From Crotophaga sulcirostris (lineage: Eukaryota > Chordata > Aves > Cuculiformes > Crotophagidae): a DNA stretch of 64,000 nucleotides. Below, in pieces: positions 23,401-36,512 of this stretch. A model generated the notes under the pieces. The model was not told where the DNA came from, ran no database searches, and worked only from the letters and a program-made list of their open reading frames with translations. A program made the translations under genes and the position numbers. The stretch spans positions 62,001-126,000 of the forward strand of contig VYZB01000294.1 in the NCBI GenBank assembly GCA_013397455.1, given 5' to 3'. Positions within the stretch are counted from its first letter, which is position 1; each line of letters begins with the position of its first letter.

Positions 23401-25149
23401 TACATCTGATTCTGATTTGCTTATTCACTGATTTGGCATGTTAAATTTGCATTGACACCTAGCAGCTTTAATTGTATGCTAAACTCCGTGAACACAACAT
23501 GACATTTTCTAGTGCTAAAAAATAATTATGTAGTGCTGATAAAGTGCATGTTCACCTACACAGAGCTATACACAGCCCTTTCAACCAAAACTGTCTTCTG
23601 AGAGAAGGTGGGAAAAATCTCCATGGTTGATTACACACTATTCAGCTTCCTAACCAGTTAAAGCAGTTATTTCTAAGTATTTTTAACCTAAAACTCACCT
23701 CTTTCAAGATGTGAAACTGGAAGTTTAAGTCATTTGTGATGTTGGCCAAGAGAGATGAAACTCTTGACAGAGTAAGTTGTTTACACATGTTTGGCTCCCA
23801 GGACTGACTTCCAGCATCAACACTGCTCAATTATGAGATCTTCTTGATCAGTACTGAAGTATAAGTTTCTTTTTTACCTTCACACAGTTCCATGTCTTAG
23901 AGGTCTCATGGCCCGGGTCTGTCCTGCATATCTGGTTAACTGAAACTCAGGCTATGGAATTCTATCAGGTGAACTAGAAACTTTTCAAGCTGGACACAAA
24001 GCACTGCAAGACACCGTGTAGAAACTGGGAGCGAGTCAAGCACTTTGCCATACCCTCACCAATCAAATGTGAGTTCAGCAGCTGCTCATGAGTAGGTGTG
24101 TCTTATCAAGAAAGACAGGAGCTTTCCTGCCGTCATGAAATACTCCATGAAGGAAATTAGTCCCAAGAAGAGCAATATTAACTCATGAACTCATTATAGA
24201 CTGTAAGGACTGGATATTCAGCTTGGTACTTCAGTCTATGTAAATCTGGGTCTCAAGCAGTGTCATTTATTTGACACAGTTTAAAGCCACAACTCTAGCT
24301 GCAATTCAGAACATGAAAAATTGTTTCCACTGGATTCCTGTAGTTTCAACTTCATCACTTGAGTTACAATGATTACTTGTTGTGCCTGATGGAGTCCACA
24401 AACTCTGCAATTTACTGCTTCCTGCAACAGTCTGACAGAGTCCCCTGTGGGAGAAATATAAGTTAAACAGAGAAGTTTTTCCTCTTAAGGAATTATATTG
24501 ATCTTACAGATGCTGAGTTGACTTACTGTGTTTTTCCTTAGAGCACTTGGCTGTAGATTCACTTAGTAAACGTAAGAGCCCTATTATCTCATTTCCCTTT
24601 AAGCCTAAGCATTATAATCTCTGTCAGTCACTGACATGCAGGTTTGCTTTTGAAGATGAGATTTAATAGCATGAAACAGCTCTTCTGCGTTCGTTGAATT
24701 CTATGTCATTATTTCCCAACTATGACTATTTCATTTCTCTCAAAAAAATCTGTGGTTTATATGCAGCCTGAATTTCAAGTGCAATATATAGAAAATATAA
24801 ATATTTAAATTTGAGATATAGCTTACACTGTTCTTTACTGGAGTGTCTGTTGTTCCAAAAACCACAAAAGCGTAGCTTAAGTAGCCTGCTCGAGAGAGCA
24901 AATTCATCATGTGTCTACTTCAAGGCACTCTTGTTGTTTAAGGGCTAGCTAGACTGTGGTAAATAATCCACAGACCTTAACAGCAGGCAATGCTGGCTAA
25001 CATTCCTTCCTGAAGAGCACCAGTGTACATCTTTCAGTATCCTCTTCCCTCTTTCTTATAACTCTGTTCCATGTCATTTTCTCTGAGATGGAAATGAAGA
25101 GGTTCTTTCATCTGGGGAGACTTCTGTGATGTTTATTTGACGTACACCT
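20413..25149. other. Anonymous DNA, no gene seen
   Basis: Holds a short CpG-bearing stretch (20505-20600) and a small A-run near 21830. No open frame exceeds about 102 codons, and none shows a domain. No transposon was recognised, although 22150-22900 is slightly GC-richer and could hide an old element I cannot name. Confidence 0.5.
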
Positions 25150-25212
25150 TATATATATATATATAAGTGATACATATATATAAGGGAGATATATATATGA
25201 TAAATATATAAA
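25150..25212. repeat. Interrupted (AT)n microsatellite
   Basis: Three runs of alternating AT (about 25150-25166, 25174-25182 and 25190-25198), followed by AAATATATAAAG. It lies directly before the 5' end of a CR1 copy. Confidence 0.9.
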
Positions 25213-25487
25213 GTTATCTCCTCTCTGGCAACCAATGATAAGGACCCAGGGGAGGTTTAGGTTGGATATTAGGAAGAAGTTCTTCACTCAAAGGTGGGTG
25301 GAGCACTGGAACAGGCTCCCCAGGGAAGCAGTCATGGCACCAAGTATGAACATATTCCAGAAGTACTTGAGCAATGCCCTCAGACACACGGTGTGCATGT
25401 TGGGGTTGTTCTATGCAGGGACAGGAGTTGGACTCGATGATCCTTGTGGGTCCTTTCCAACTCTGGACATTCTATGATTCTATAATA
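25213..25487 (+). mobile_element. CR1 LINE, 5'-truncated copy E (different subfamily)
   Basis: Carries the CR1 ORF2 end and 3' UTR in a version distinct from the other copies: CCAGGGGAGGTTTAGGTTGG, AAGCAGTCATGGCACCAAG, GTTGGACTCGATGATCCTTG and GGGTCCTTTCCAACTC, with a tail ATTCTATGATTCTATAAT. About 80 codons of C-terminal ORF2 are still open ([27 protein letters not shown]). A small deletion or divergence is seen near the 5' edge (25213-25240). The catalytic RT domain is missing. Confidence 0.92.
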
Positions 25488-26559
25488 TTCAAAGACTATG
25501 TGACTAACTTGACCTCAACCAGGTAGTATGCAGTGATTTTTCTGTCTTGAGGCAATCTTGTGGACATCATCAGATGTGTTGTGATAATGCAACCCTACAT
25601 CAACAGTGTAATATGATTCTATTTCGATTTGACGTATGAGAATTGACCTTTTGTGCTACGTAATGTAAACATGAACTAAAAGAGGCAGTCTTGGTCCCAA
25701 AGGCTTATTGTTTTAACATATGAATTTAATGTACTAATCTCTTATCTGTTGTTGAGTAGTTGACGTATGCACAATGTGCAGCTTGAAGGAAAAATGGCAC
25801 TTCCTTTAAAGTGTGATGTGTTACTCACCAGCCAGGGTTACTCTCATAATCTTTCGATTGCTTGATTTATTCCCATTTGTTTGCATACCAGTGCTAAGGT
25901 GTTTTTATGCTATTGGCAGTTTTGCCATACTTCAGCAGAAGCAAGTAACCTTTGCTTTTGTTCTGCAGAGCTCATATGGCTCACTCTGTTTTGCAACTTG
26001 TATTTTTACAGTGAAAGAGATTATGTTTAGAGCAAATTATTTTAATTTCCCTTAGTAAATAAAGGGAAAAATATTTTAATCTCTGGTACTTTGTATTACA
26101 GGTAATTAATTTTAAAAAATTACTTTGCTTCCTCATTTATGGCTAGGAAGCAATAAAATCACCAGCCCCATTCAATTCAGAAACTTAACACAGAGATGTT
26201 GCAAGTAGAGAGAACCAGGAAAAGAGAGAACATAAAATACTTTTAAAACCAGGCATCACATTTCTCTATAATGATGTATTATCACAATCATTTTCACTTC
26301 CTTCAGAGAGTACGAGGGATATAATACTCATAAGAATTATGCCTCAGCCCTTCAAACGTTAATTACCATATTATAGAGTTCAATTGGAGATGATATTTGT
26401 TGGAATGAGCAAGTTGCAGACAGCCACTGGGCTTTATTGTGGAATGCAAGAGTAAAGGGAAGTCCTGCTTCATGTTTGACTTTAAAAATTGGGCAACCTA
26501 GAGGGTCTAATGTGCTTGGCTCAGGCTTTGATGATATGGAAGTTCATATAGCTGTCCCT
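25488..26559. other. Anonymous AT-rich DNA, no gene seen
   Basis: No repeat, RNA gene or exon recognised. Confidence 0.55.
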
Positions 26560-26870
26560 TCTACAGGAAAGCTGGGGAAGGATTCTTTATCTCAGGGAGT
26601 GGAGGGTTAGAACGAGGGGGGAATGATTTTAAACTGAAAGAGAGGAGATTTAGATTAGATATTAGGAAAAATTTTTTTTACTTTGAGGGTGGTGAGGCAC
26701 TGGAACAGGTTGTCTAGAGAAGTTCTGGATGCCCCATCCCTGGAGGTGTTCAAGGCCAGGTTGGACGAGGCTTTGGGCAACCTCATGTAGTGGAAGGTGT
26801 CCCTCTGTACTTGGGGTTAGAACTGGATGACTCTTAAGGTCCCTTCCAACTCAAACCATTCTGTGATTCT
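26560..26870 (+). mobile_element. CR1 LINE, 5'-truncated copy F
   Basis: Starts at CTACAGGAAAGCTGGGGAAG and continues through AGATTTAGATTAGATATTAG, GGGTGGTGAGGCACTGGAAC, CCCATCCCTGGAGGTGTTCA and AACTGGATGACTCTTAAGGT to a short tail ATTCTGTGATTCT. Same general type as copy D. The ORF2 end is frame-broken (a T-run at 26673-26680 and other indels). Confidence 0.93.
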
Positions 26871-29620
26871 CTGGTGCTGCTGCTTTGAGATAAAGCACAT
26901 ATTCAGACACTGCCTTCCCAGCTCTCCTTCCTTCTACCCCATTCTGGTTTGGAACTTTTCACGGTCTCTAAGGATTGCCAAGACAACTGGGGTGGCATGA
27001 GGAGATGGCTCTCCCAGAGCAGACCTTTGCATTGCTGGGGAAAACTGGGGAGAGGAAAAGGGCTAAACCTTTCAAATTCAAGTAAAAAAGTACTATGTAG
27101 TATTCAATGCAAAATCTGAAAGAGCACTTCTGTGCTTTCATTTCTGTGCAAGTGTGTTTAAATTCTCAGTGCCCTTTTTCCTCTGCTTTCGGCAATGGCT
27201 CATTGCTAATGCTTTTAAAAAGTAATTGTGTGCACAAGTGTACATGTTGGCTTTTCTCTAGTGGACTTAAATATGAGCTAAAGATGCACAATTGCCTTCT
27301 GAAAAGACGAAGGGAGCATCTAAGTACATAGTTCATGAAGAAGAGTTCTCAAAATAAGTCTAATAGGTTTATGTAATATTGTGAGGAAGACCTGATGCAT
27401 TTTTTTCCTCTTTTAATCTATTAGAGTTATTCAGAGATGAAATGTTGAGCAAGGGAGAGTGTCTTATGAGGGAAAGAAGAGTCAGTGATATACTTTTCCA
27501 TCTCAAATTACAAAATGAGCATTTTGAAGAATTTTTATGAGCAGGAACAACCTATGTGACAGATAAATGTAAAACAGTTTCTGTAAGTCTATCCCATGTT
27601 TCCTGTGACTGCTGCTGAAAATTGCAGTGTGCTTTCCTCTGTCTTTAGTGGCTGCATGATGATTACAGGGTACTGTCATGTAACAATTAATTGCAATTTC
27701 TTTTCAAGACCCAGGTGGGAAGAGAGTATGTACTTGTACTTTGACTGCTTCTACTCTGTCTGTTCATAGCCATGATAAACATTTCTTAATGTTTTTATTT
27801 GTTTTCAATTTTGCCTCTACTAAATTCCTAAAAGGATAGCAAATAGTTTAATTGAATTAGGCTAGTAGTTTCTGACATGTATGAGACCAGGAAACTCCCT
27901 AAATTATGTGGGAAAGGTGCTTTTTCAGAAGATTGTCACTGCAAATATAAATATTTTGTAACAGTAAAAAGCATGAAGAAAAAAGTATTGTTGAGATCTG
28001 TGGCAATCTTCAGTTTATGTTCCTTTTAGAAGGAGCCTTTTGCTGGTTAGAAAAATTGCTTTTTGCTTGCATAACATCAGTTTTGCAGCTTTCTCTTTGA
28101 CACCTTATCCAAATTACTGTGACAACTGTGGCCTTAGAGTTGTCCACTTTATGGATGGGCAAATAATGTGATCATTAAAGATGCATGCTGAGGTCAGAGG
28201 TTGGCTGATGTGTGTTTAATTGAGTCCTACAGCAGAAGTTGGAAAATCCTCAGCAGGAAAGGCTGTCATCCAGGCCACATAAGAATACTGAAATAAGCAA
28301 AATAATTTGAGTATGACCTTTCTGCATCTGGTGGAGCTTTAGCGTTTGGTGTACAGTGACTTTAAACCATTTTTGTAATTTCCTGTTTCTAAACATGCTA
28401 AATCTATTCCCATGCAATACTGTAGCACAAACTCAAAATTCTAACACGTAAGATAGCTAATATTGGTTTGGGTAGTTTTGAATTGTAATAAGCCAGATTC
28501 AAGTGTTTTAGCATTTTACTTCACATTCAGTTAATGGAAAAAAAAAAAGAAAAGGGAGGTAAAATAGGAAAGGATGAAGTCTCCTAGTTTAAGAGAAAAC
28601 AATTCTATACCTGAACAAGGTGACTGGCACAGTTCACTGATGAACAGGAACGTGGCACAGTGAGCTGTTGCTGCTGATTTTGCAGTGGAAGCTGAAAAAG
28701 AAACAGATATTCCTGGTTAAAGAGATGGGAGTTTCCTGAAGTGCAGGTAGTGCCAGTGAGCGCCAGGAACAGCAGATCTTTAGCACACAGAAGGGGTTTA
28801 ATGACTTAGCGAACCTGCTGTACTGAACCAGTCAAAACCCAGCAAGTAGAGGTTTTAGAAAAACATGCTTACTTCTAGCAAGAACTGCTTATTTACCTAC
28901 CTTCACTTATTTTTTGGGCTATCATAGATCATGATTTTAAGATTATATATGAAGATAATTACTCGAATTTCAGAGAAGCAGCCATCTCTATTTTCTGGGA
29001 AAAGTTCATGTATATATAGAAAATATGCTCATTTAGTTACGTGATTTCCCTCAAGAATACCAAAAAACCTGTTTGGCCCAAGTATTCTCCCTCTCAAAAT
29101 TTAGTTTCACCTAACATATAAGTGTACTGTGGGCTATACCATACAGGAGAAGTTTAATAACGATAATTGTGAGAAAAAAACCCAATTTTTTGCACTAAGG
29201 CCATAGGGATACAGCCTGTTTATTGACTGGAGCAAAGACTTGGCCTGCTTGGATTGTATTACTTTACCACAACTCACTGTGTTAAAGTAAGTGCAAAATT
29301 ATTTTTGGTTTTCGTATGTCACATCTGTTAGGAAATTTGCATTGAAAGAGAAATAAGTGTATTGGAGACTCATAAAAACCTGGGAATGGTAATGGAAATT
29401 GTGGGGGTGTAAAGATAAAATTAGGTGGCTTAGAATATGCTTATAGAAGTGGATATGCTGGCTTAGGTACTTACACTGTGATGTTATGCTGATTTAATAT
29501 AAAACATTTTGTAAAGCAAACAGAAGTGTTTTAATATATCATAAAGATAAGACTCAACTAATCTCCAATAACTTCTTAGCATAAGAAAATGCATATAAAA
29601 TGGGTTTGAAATTTTGCACT
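26871..29620. other. Anonymous AT-rich DNA, no gene seen
   Basis: No transposon, RNA gene or defensible exon. One A-run near 28539-28550. Confidence 0.55.
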
Positions 29621-29750
29621 CACAGTATCACAGAATCACAGTGTCACAAGGTTGGAAAGGACCTCTGAGATCATCAAGTCCAACCTATAAGCCAACACTA
29701 ACACCAACCCATCATCATAACACCATCCCATCATCAATCACATCCTCCCC
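29621..29750 (-). mobile_element. CR1 LINE 3'-end fragment G
   Basis: The plus strand reads CACAGTATCACAGAATCACA then AGGTTGGAAAGGACCTCTGA and AAGTCCAACCTATAAGCC, the same 3' UTR and tail as copies A and B. Only the UTR is present. After the ACACCAACCCATCATCA block the sequence degenerates into repeats of CCATCATCA and stops near 29750. Confidence 0.9.
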
Positions 29751-30538
29751 TTGCATAAGGTGGACTAGATTCCTTATGCCCAGTCAACCTGGAACAATTT
29801 ATAGCATCTGGTAGTTCAACTATATACATTTTAACTGTATAGATTCAGAGGGAAAATAGTATTTTTAAAATACGCGAAACGTTGTTTTCAGAGAAAAGGA
29901 AATAAAATTTATGTATTACAAAAAACTTAGGCAAGACTCAGTTTCAGTTTTAGTGTGAGCCTTAGAAACCTGGCCTATATTCCTTAAGTGGTTTGCAATC
30001 ACAGGCTAGCTTTCAAGGGGAACACCCTGCTCCCCATGGGGAAGGATTTATGATTTTATTCAGGATGTATGAAACATGATGATTTTGGCAAGATTTCAGG
30101 AAAGAGGAGGGCAGCGTCTACATTCATTTACACCCCTTTCAGTCTGCTTATTGTCAATGAAGTTTTAATGACAGTGAACAAAGGCAGAATGTGGGCTACA
30201 GAATGGGAACCGTGTGCTTTGTAAGAACGGCCAAAAATAATAAAAAAATAAAATTAAAATATTGTGAGCGGAAGTTTCTGGTGCTGGCAGAGCTCTGAAA
30301 AACAAGGCTGCAGCAGAAAATAACAGCAGATTCAGAGAGCCCCCATTAGGGACCTTTCTTCTACATCCTGAGTTATTCTCTCTGACCTACTGAAATCATC
30401 TGTTATAATACAGTGTGAACTCCATCGTTGGAAACAGATGAAATCAATCCTGTTTCCAGAATTTGTGTATGTCCAGACATGTAACTATTCCTGGAATATG
30501 CAGGAACTTTTCATCCCCCGAGCTGCATGAATGGACAT

Positions 30539-31120
30539 TTATGCATTTTGAGAGAAACCGTTTGAAACGGAATTTTTAAAACCTAAGAAAAGTGCATGAT
30601 ATCCCATCGGCTGAAGGAAATGCTTCTCTCTGTTCCTTCTCACTAATAGTTTAACGTTATCTAACACATTGTAATTTTTGTTTAATGAAGCGGGGTGTGT
30701 GTGAGGAGAATTGCTATCTAAAAGAAGCAGATGCTGAGCTAGATCCCTGGCTTGCATCCATCGCATCTGCACCACTGATGCATAAGGGAATTCTGCAGCA
30801 CTGCTGAGCTTGCAGGATCCTGGCCACCTCAGCACCTTCTCACTCTGCCTTTCATGAGGGGAGCACATGTGGGATGGAGCTGAGGTTGGGCGGGAGGGAT
30901 ACTTAAACCATTCGTGAACTCTGGCAAGCCCCAACTGCTGAAACAGCCCTTGGGAGGATGTTGCAGCCTGAACACAATATTGGACAGTCTGAAGCAGCTT
31001 CGTGCTGCTGAGTGGGGTCCCAGCAGACCCCCTCATGGGATGGAAAGCCCCGAGACTCTTGCAGATTCTTGTTGCTGCACTTGGATCTTGCTGCAGGAGG
31101 TGATGACCGAGTATCTGCAC
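30539..31120 (-). other. Unassigned 193-codon open frame
   Basis: The longest non-CR1 open frame in the window. The product is rich in Ser, Gln and Leu, has scattered Cys, and shows no transmembrane segment, domain or motif that I recognise. The underlying DNA (about 30700-31130) is GC-richer than its surroundings, which favours chance open frames; two other frames of 80-97 codons overlap it. The segment next to it (30180-30660) keeps several CpGs. I would not call it a gene without expression or conservation. Confidence 0.15.
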
Positions 31121-32328
31121 CCAAATATGCTGTCAATAGCTTCAAAAAAAGAGAGATAGGTTTTGCTGGATAGGAGTAAAGACCCCTGCCTATCATCTAA
31201 ACATATCTGCATTTTGTAAGCAAAGCAATAACTTAATATTACACTGGAAGTAACAGGTATTGCCTGGGGGGTTGAAAGTGAGAACTGAACTAGCAAGCTG
31301 TGTTCCACCTGGGATCTGCAAGAGCCTTGAGGTCATTGACAAAGATGTCTTGACTTGAAACAGTAAACTTTCTTAGGGATCTGCCCTGTGCTTGAATAAT
31401 CAAGTGTGGAATGATTTATTGACATTTTATGTAGATAGAAGAATCAGTCTAAAGGGAGACAAATATGCTATAGAAATAGGTTTCTTTTTGATGGAAATAT
31501 AAATAAAATGCTTAGTTTGTTTTGTATCATGATGTAGCTTGCAACCTTCTACATGCTCTTAGAGAGAGAGGGTTCATACCCACTACAGGTATAAAATATT
31601 AGCTACCATTAAGTTTTCACGTAGTACCCAACACATGCACCTTGTGGACCTCATTACTGCTCAGTGAAAAATTTGTACAGGCTCAAATTAATTTAAAAAA
31701 CAGTGGCAATGCAGAAAGCCCATATGAAACCAGAAAATCAGCACTAGAATTGTTAGTCGCAGCAAATTAAAAGTCTGACAGTCTCGCTAGGCTAAACTGC
31801 TTGGATCTTTCTTCCTTCTTGTATACTAATATTCCTAAATACATGGTAAAATATTAAAAGGTAGTTGCACAGTAGCTACTTGATGGGAAAACTTTCCCTC
31901 ACCTTTAATATATATCTAGCTGCTTTGTTATTATTGCCATTCAGACGCAGTTTAAAATCAACAGAGAAAGTTATTCCAGAACCTGCACAAGAAGGTCACA
32001 AACTCCCTTTGAGAGCACTGATACTTCCTTTTGTTCAGTCTTATGTATCTGATTACAAATTACTAAATCCGACTGCTATTTGAGAATTTTTAGATTCTAA
32101 TCAGTACTTTGATGAATGTACAGTACAATAATGAAGATGAGTGATGTCACCCTTTATGTATACAGCAGCATGCACAGACAAAAACAAGGAGAAACCATTC
32201 AAAAGCACTGGGACCTTTGTGCTCTAGGAGCTTCCTCCGTAATCAATCCTGACTGTAAATTGTTGCCTAACAACTAGACATTGTTAAAATGTCTAATAGA
32301 ACATTTTTAAAAATCACATAAACACAAA

Positions 32329-32356
32329 ATGTTCTGCTTAAAATGCTCTGCTTAAA
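32329..32356. repeat. 14-bp tandem duplication
   Basis: Two adjacent units, ATGTTCTGCTTAAA and ATGCTCTGCTTAAA, differing at one base. Confidence 0.85.
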
Positions 32357-33703
32357 ATGTGAAGAAGTGCCTTTATGATGACAAAATAGAATGAAAATCT
32401 GGACTAAGGAAATGTTATGGCAATTGAATAAATAAGAAGGAAACATGAGTAAGTTTCTGCAATGTCAGCAAATGAAAGATCTTTTCTTTAGCCTTCACGA
32501 ATTAGGTAACTTCCTAACACTTTGTGCTGCAGTAAAGGAGACTTTTTATTAAATTAAGTAAAGATAAAAATCACAGCCTTTTCTCGTGTAATGAAATGTA
32601 ATGTAATGAAAGGAAAACAATGTAGCCAGGTGCTAATAAATAAGCAAAAAAATCTTAAAAGCTACCGTGTTTTCATAAAATACAGTGAAAGCAAGTCATT
32701 AAAATCATATTATAAATATAAACATCCTGCTGTGTCTTTTTTTTACTGCAGATGACATGGTCCTCCCCTCTTCTTTTAGTGTGTTTAACAGGTTTTTATT
32801 CAGTATTTTAACCAGGTATAAAAAACTCCATAGAGCTATTGTTTAAAGTAAAAACCACACTGAAGGGATGTGAGGAAAATGTTAGGAATTTATGAAGGGG
32901 AGGGAATGCAGAGATCTGCCTCTGTGATACTTATCCCACATCAGCTGACGTCCCAGAAGGGATAATGCCTGTGCATTCTTATATAGTCTTTATATTTCTT
33001 TACCTGTGTGGTTTTGCATTATAATGTCAATATTCTTTTAATGTGGATTATGAAGGAATCACCTTGCCTTATTTTAAAATGCACACAATCAAACTAGGAA
33101 AATTTGGGAATTTCCTGTAAAGAGGAACTTCCTGCTATCTCACACTGTGTATGGGTAGCTCTGTGTGTTGTTCTTCCAAGGCTACCCAAGAAAACAATAA
33201 GAAGAAAAGGAAATATAACCCAAACCTACTTTCCTAGATACTACGTGGTGCAAAGGAAAGGGTTCTCTGTAGACGTGTTGCACAGTGAAAGCAACTACAT
33301 TTTAGTAACCTTCCTCCTTTTCTCTGCCAGGGACTGCTGGCACTCCCAGACCTTTAGGCTGGTACCTATGAAGCACAGGCAAATGTCTTTTCCTGTAGAA
33401 GTTGTTTGAATGTTTTAGATTACCTCCTCTCTTTTAGATACTCAATGCTGCTTATTGGTTGTAAATGTGACTAAGCAATCTGCTGTTCTTATATCAAACT
33501 GGAGATTGAAATAGCATAAAAACATTAAGCCACCTGTAAGTTTGTCACTAGAGCCGAACAGATCTTCTATGGTACTAGCTGTGATCATGGTTATATGTTT
33601 AGTGTAGTTTGTTTTCAATTCAAGAACTAGGAACCTATTTCTGTGCTCTTGTAAATTTGGCCTACATCCCTTTAATTTTCCATCCCCTTCTTTTTGAGTG
33701 CAT

Positions 33704-33724
33704 GTATATATATATATATATATT
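33704..33724. repeat. (TA)n microsatellite
   Basis: About ten uninterrupted TA units, followed by TTTATA. Confidence 0.9.
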
Positions 33725-36208
33725 TATACAACTCCAGTTGTCTATGCTGTTTTATCTGGGAAGCCTGTTATACAAAGCTAATGCTTTTCTCAGCTGCAAA
33801 TAGGTTCAGTGTGTCACTATTCATTATCAGAGGGTGCTGTCTTTTCAACACTTAAGCATGTCGTGTCACCATAAGATTAACATTTAAAGCAGTAGTACAC
33901 TGTTTTTAGCAGCAAAAGTCAGCATTACTTATCTACTTGGTTCCTTTGTTGATTGTAATATTGGAAGTCACTATCCTCTAACTGGACAAATTTCCCTCAA
34001 ATGAGCTTGAAATAAACACGGGTAGAAACACAGCATCAGTTCATTTCATTCCCCCTCTTTCCTCTTCTCCCATCATGTCTAATACATCTGATGAACTTCA
34101 AAAGATCCTGGGCATAAGATAAGCTGTATGAAGTCTCCAGTTATTTCTAAAGATATCGGAGAGTCTGAAACATTGGAAAGGATCACCTTGAATTTGTGTA
34201 AATATGAAAAAGGTAGGCATGCTAGACCAGATGGTCTTTATATTTTTCTGCTATAAAGATGGGCATTGCTGTTGCTTGGAAGGAAAGGGGTTTACGATCA
34301 AGAGCAGAAGAAAGGGATTTAGAATTGTTAATATACTGTTTGAATGCTTAGCCATTTATATTTACAGTAATTGCTTCTGGAAAAAAAAGTCCTTTTCCTG
34401 CCAACATGTAGGAAGAATAAAGGCTGATTGAATTGAGTCTGGGAACCAGTTTGATTAGAAATTGAAAAAAAATCTCCTGGGATTTTAGGAACCTAGTTCA
34501 TTTGTGGTAGTCCTTCCATGGTCTAATACGCTCTAATGCTTGATACCAAATGATAAGAAATGCTAGTTTCTGAAAACAGCTGTTGTGGGTTTGGTAGTTT
34601 GGAACCACATTTTGAGAGCTGAATGTAAACCATAAATATGTGGAAATACAGGCAAGTCAGATTGTTCCTTCAGATATCATTTGAACCAATAGCTATTATT
34701 TGAAAAATGCTCGCAAAAAACTGCTAGAATTACATCTTTCACTTTTGGAAAGAAAAGCAAGGGCACCATTATTTTGGTGAGTGATACTGTATAAAATGTG
34801 TGAAATGTGTACACTATGTGACTTTTAATAACCCCTTGGAGGTTCTACATATCAGCATTTTGATATTTTCTGTTTACTGAACTGTAGCCCAGTGCCATTT
34901 TATTGGAATGGTGAAAGTATTAGTCCAGAATCTGATTTTAAGAAAACCATTTCTGTTCTACTCTTGCTAACATAACTCAAGCTTTCAAATACCTGAAAAA
35001 TTATTTCCCCACTTTCTAATTTTCCATCACTTGTTAAAACTTGTGAGAGATGTTTGACTATTAGTGCCTTGCAGGTCTTGGAATGCTTCGTCTTTAGGAT
35101 TGTCCCCAATGCAAACTTGAAAATGAGTTTCTTGAGGCATTTGGTGGGCCACAACTTGTGATCTGAGAGCCACAAAATCCTTTCATCGCTAGATGTAGCA
35201 CTATGCTTCACTTTTCCACTTTCTTGTTCCTATTACTTCCACACATCACTTAAATTAGATCAAAACCCATTGTAACCCACAGTTCCAAGACTTGTGCATT
35301 GCAATTCCAGAATGGGAGTTGCGAGGATGGGGGTAAACATCTCCCATCCCACCACACTATTGTCATTCTTACACCTCCTGATACCGTATGCAGAGGCAGA
35401 AAAGCTGCTTGGGGACAACAGGTCTAAATAACTACTCAAGGTTATGGATTCCTGGTATTTTTGCCAAATTTGTGAGTCACAGACAAACCCCAAAAAGTCA
35501 CATGTAGAGTTACTGGATTAAATGGTAGTGGAAATATACAAAACCTGAAACAAGGAGGAATATTTATGGTGCACTTATGAAACACAGGTCAGGAAAGGAG
35601 TTTCTCTTCCACTGATCTTGGAAATGAACTCTGTGTTTTCACATGTTTTTAAATAGGCAAATGAAAATTTCCGTATATTGGTGATTCTAGAGCCAGTCTT
35701 TTTAAATAGAAGTTGTGTAATAATGAATATAATACATTTCACAGACAACTCTGTTTTCCTGGTAGCTCTTCGATAATGACAAATTAACAATTATTACAGT
35801 TTTACATAATGTATAATTCTCTATTATTTACAGAATAAAGAGTGAATAGTGAAAGTCAAGGTCATGCCATAACATGCAGTACATGCTAGATTGCTAGAGA
35901 ATACTTTTTTATGTGGCCATCGTCATTGGGAAATTGTGTATTTCTAAAATACAGCCTTGATAGACATTGTATTTCAAACCGAATTTCATGAAGCAGTCAA
36001 CACGGCAACTAATTAACATAAACACAGTTTAAAAAGTCTTAAAAAGACTGGGTTTTGGTATCAGCTAATCATAGTAGAGTCTTGTTGAATGCAATTTTTA
36101 TTGGATTATTTTTATTACTTTTTACATGTTATAGAATATATATGTGTGATGGAATGATATTTGATAATTTTGCAATAATTGCAGATTGTAGTTAGTCAAA
36201 GAAAAATA

Positions 36209-36512
36209 ATAGAATTTTAGAATGGTTTGGGTTGGAAGGAACCTTAAAGATCACCCAGTTCCAACCCCCTGCCATGGGTAGGAACACCTCCCATTGGATC
36301 AGGGTGCTCAAAGCCCATCCAACCTGGCCTTGAACACCTCCAGGGATGGGACTTCCCTGGGCAACCTGTGCCTGTGTCTCACCACGCTCACAGTAAAAAG
36401 TTTCTTCCTAATATCTAATATAAATCTCCTCTCTTTCTATCTAAAACTGTTACCTCTCATCCTGTCACTGCAATCCCTGATAAAGAGCTCTTTCTCTGCT
36501 TTCCTGTATAGG
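36209..36512 (-). mobile_element. CR1 LINE, 5'-truncated copy H
   Basis: The plus strand starts ATAGAATTTTAGAATGGTTT and continues through GGTTGGAAGGAACCTTAAAG, CCCCTGCCATGGGTAGGAAC, TTGAACACCTCCAGGGATGG and TTCTTCCTAATATCTAAT to TTCCTGTATAGG. This is the reverse complement of the CR1 ORF2 end plus 3' UTR, of the same type as copies D, F and I. No catalytic domain. Confidence 0.93.

Larger units (their letters stand above)
29751..36208. other. Anonymous DNA with small features listed separately
   Basis: Contains an unassigned open frame (30539-31120), a short tandem duplication (32329-32356) and an AT microsatellite (33704-33724). Otherwise nothing recognised. Confidence 0.5.
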
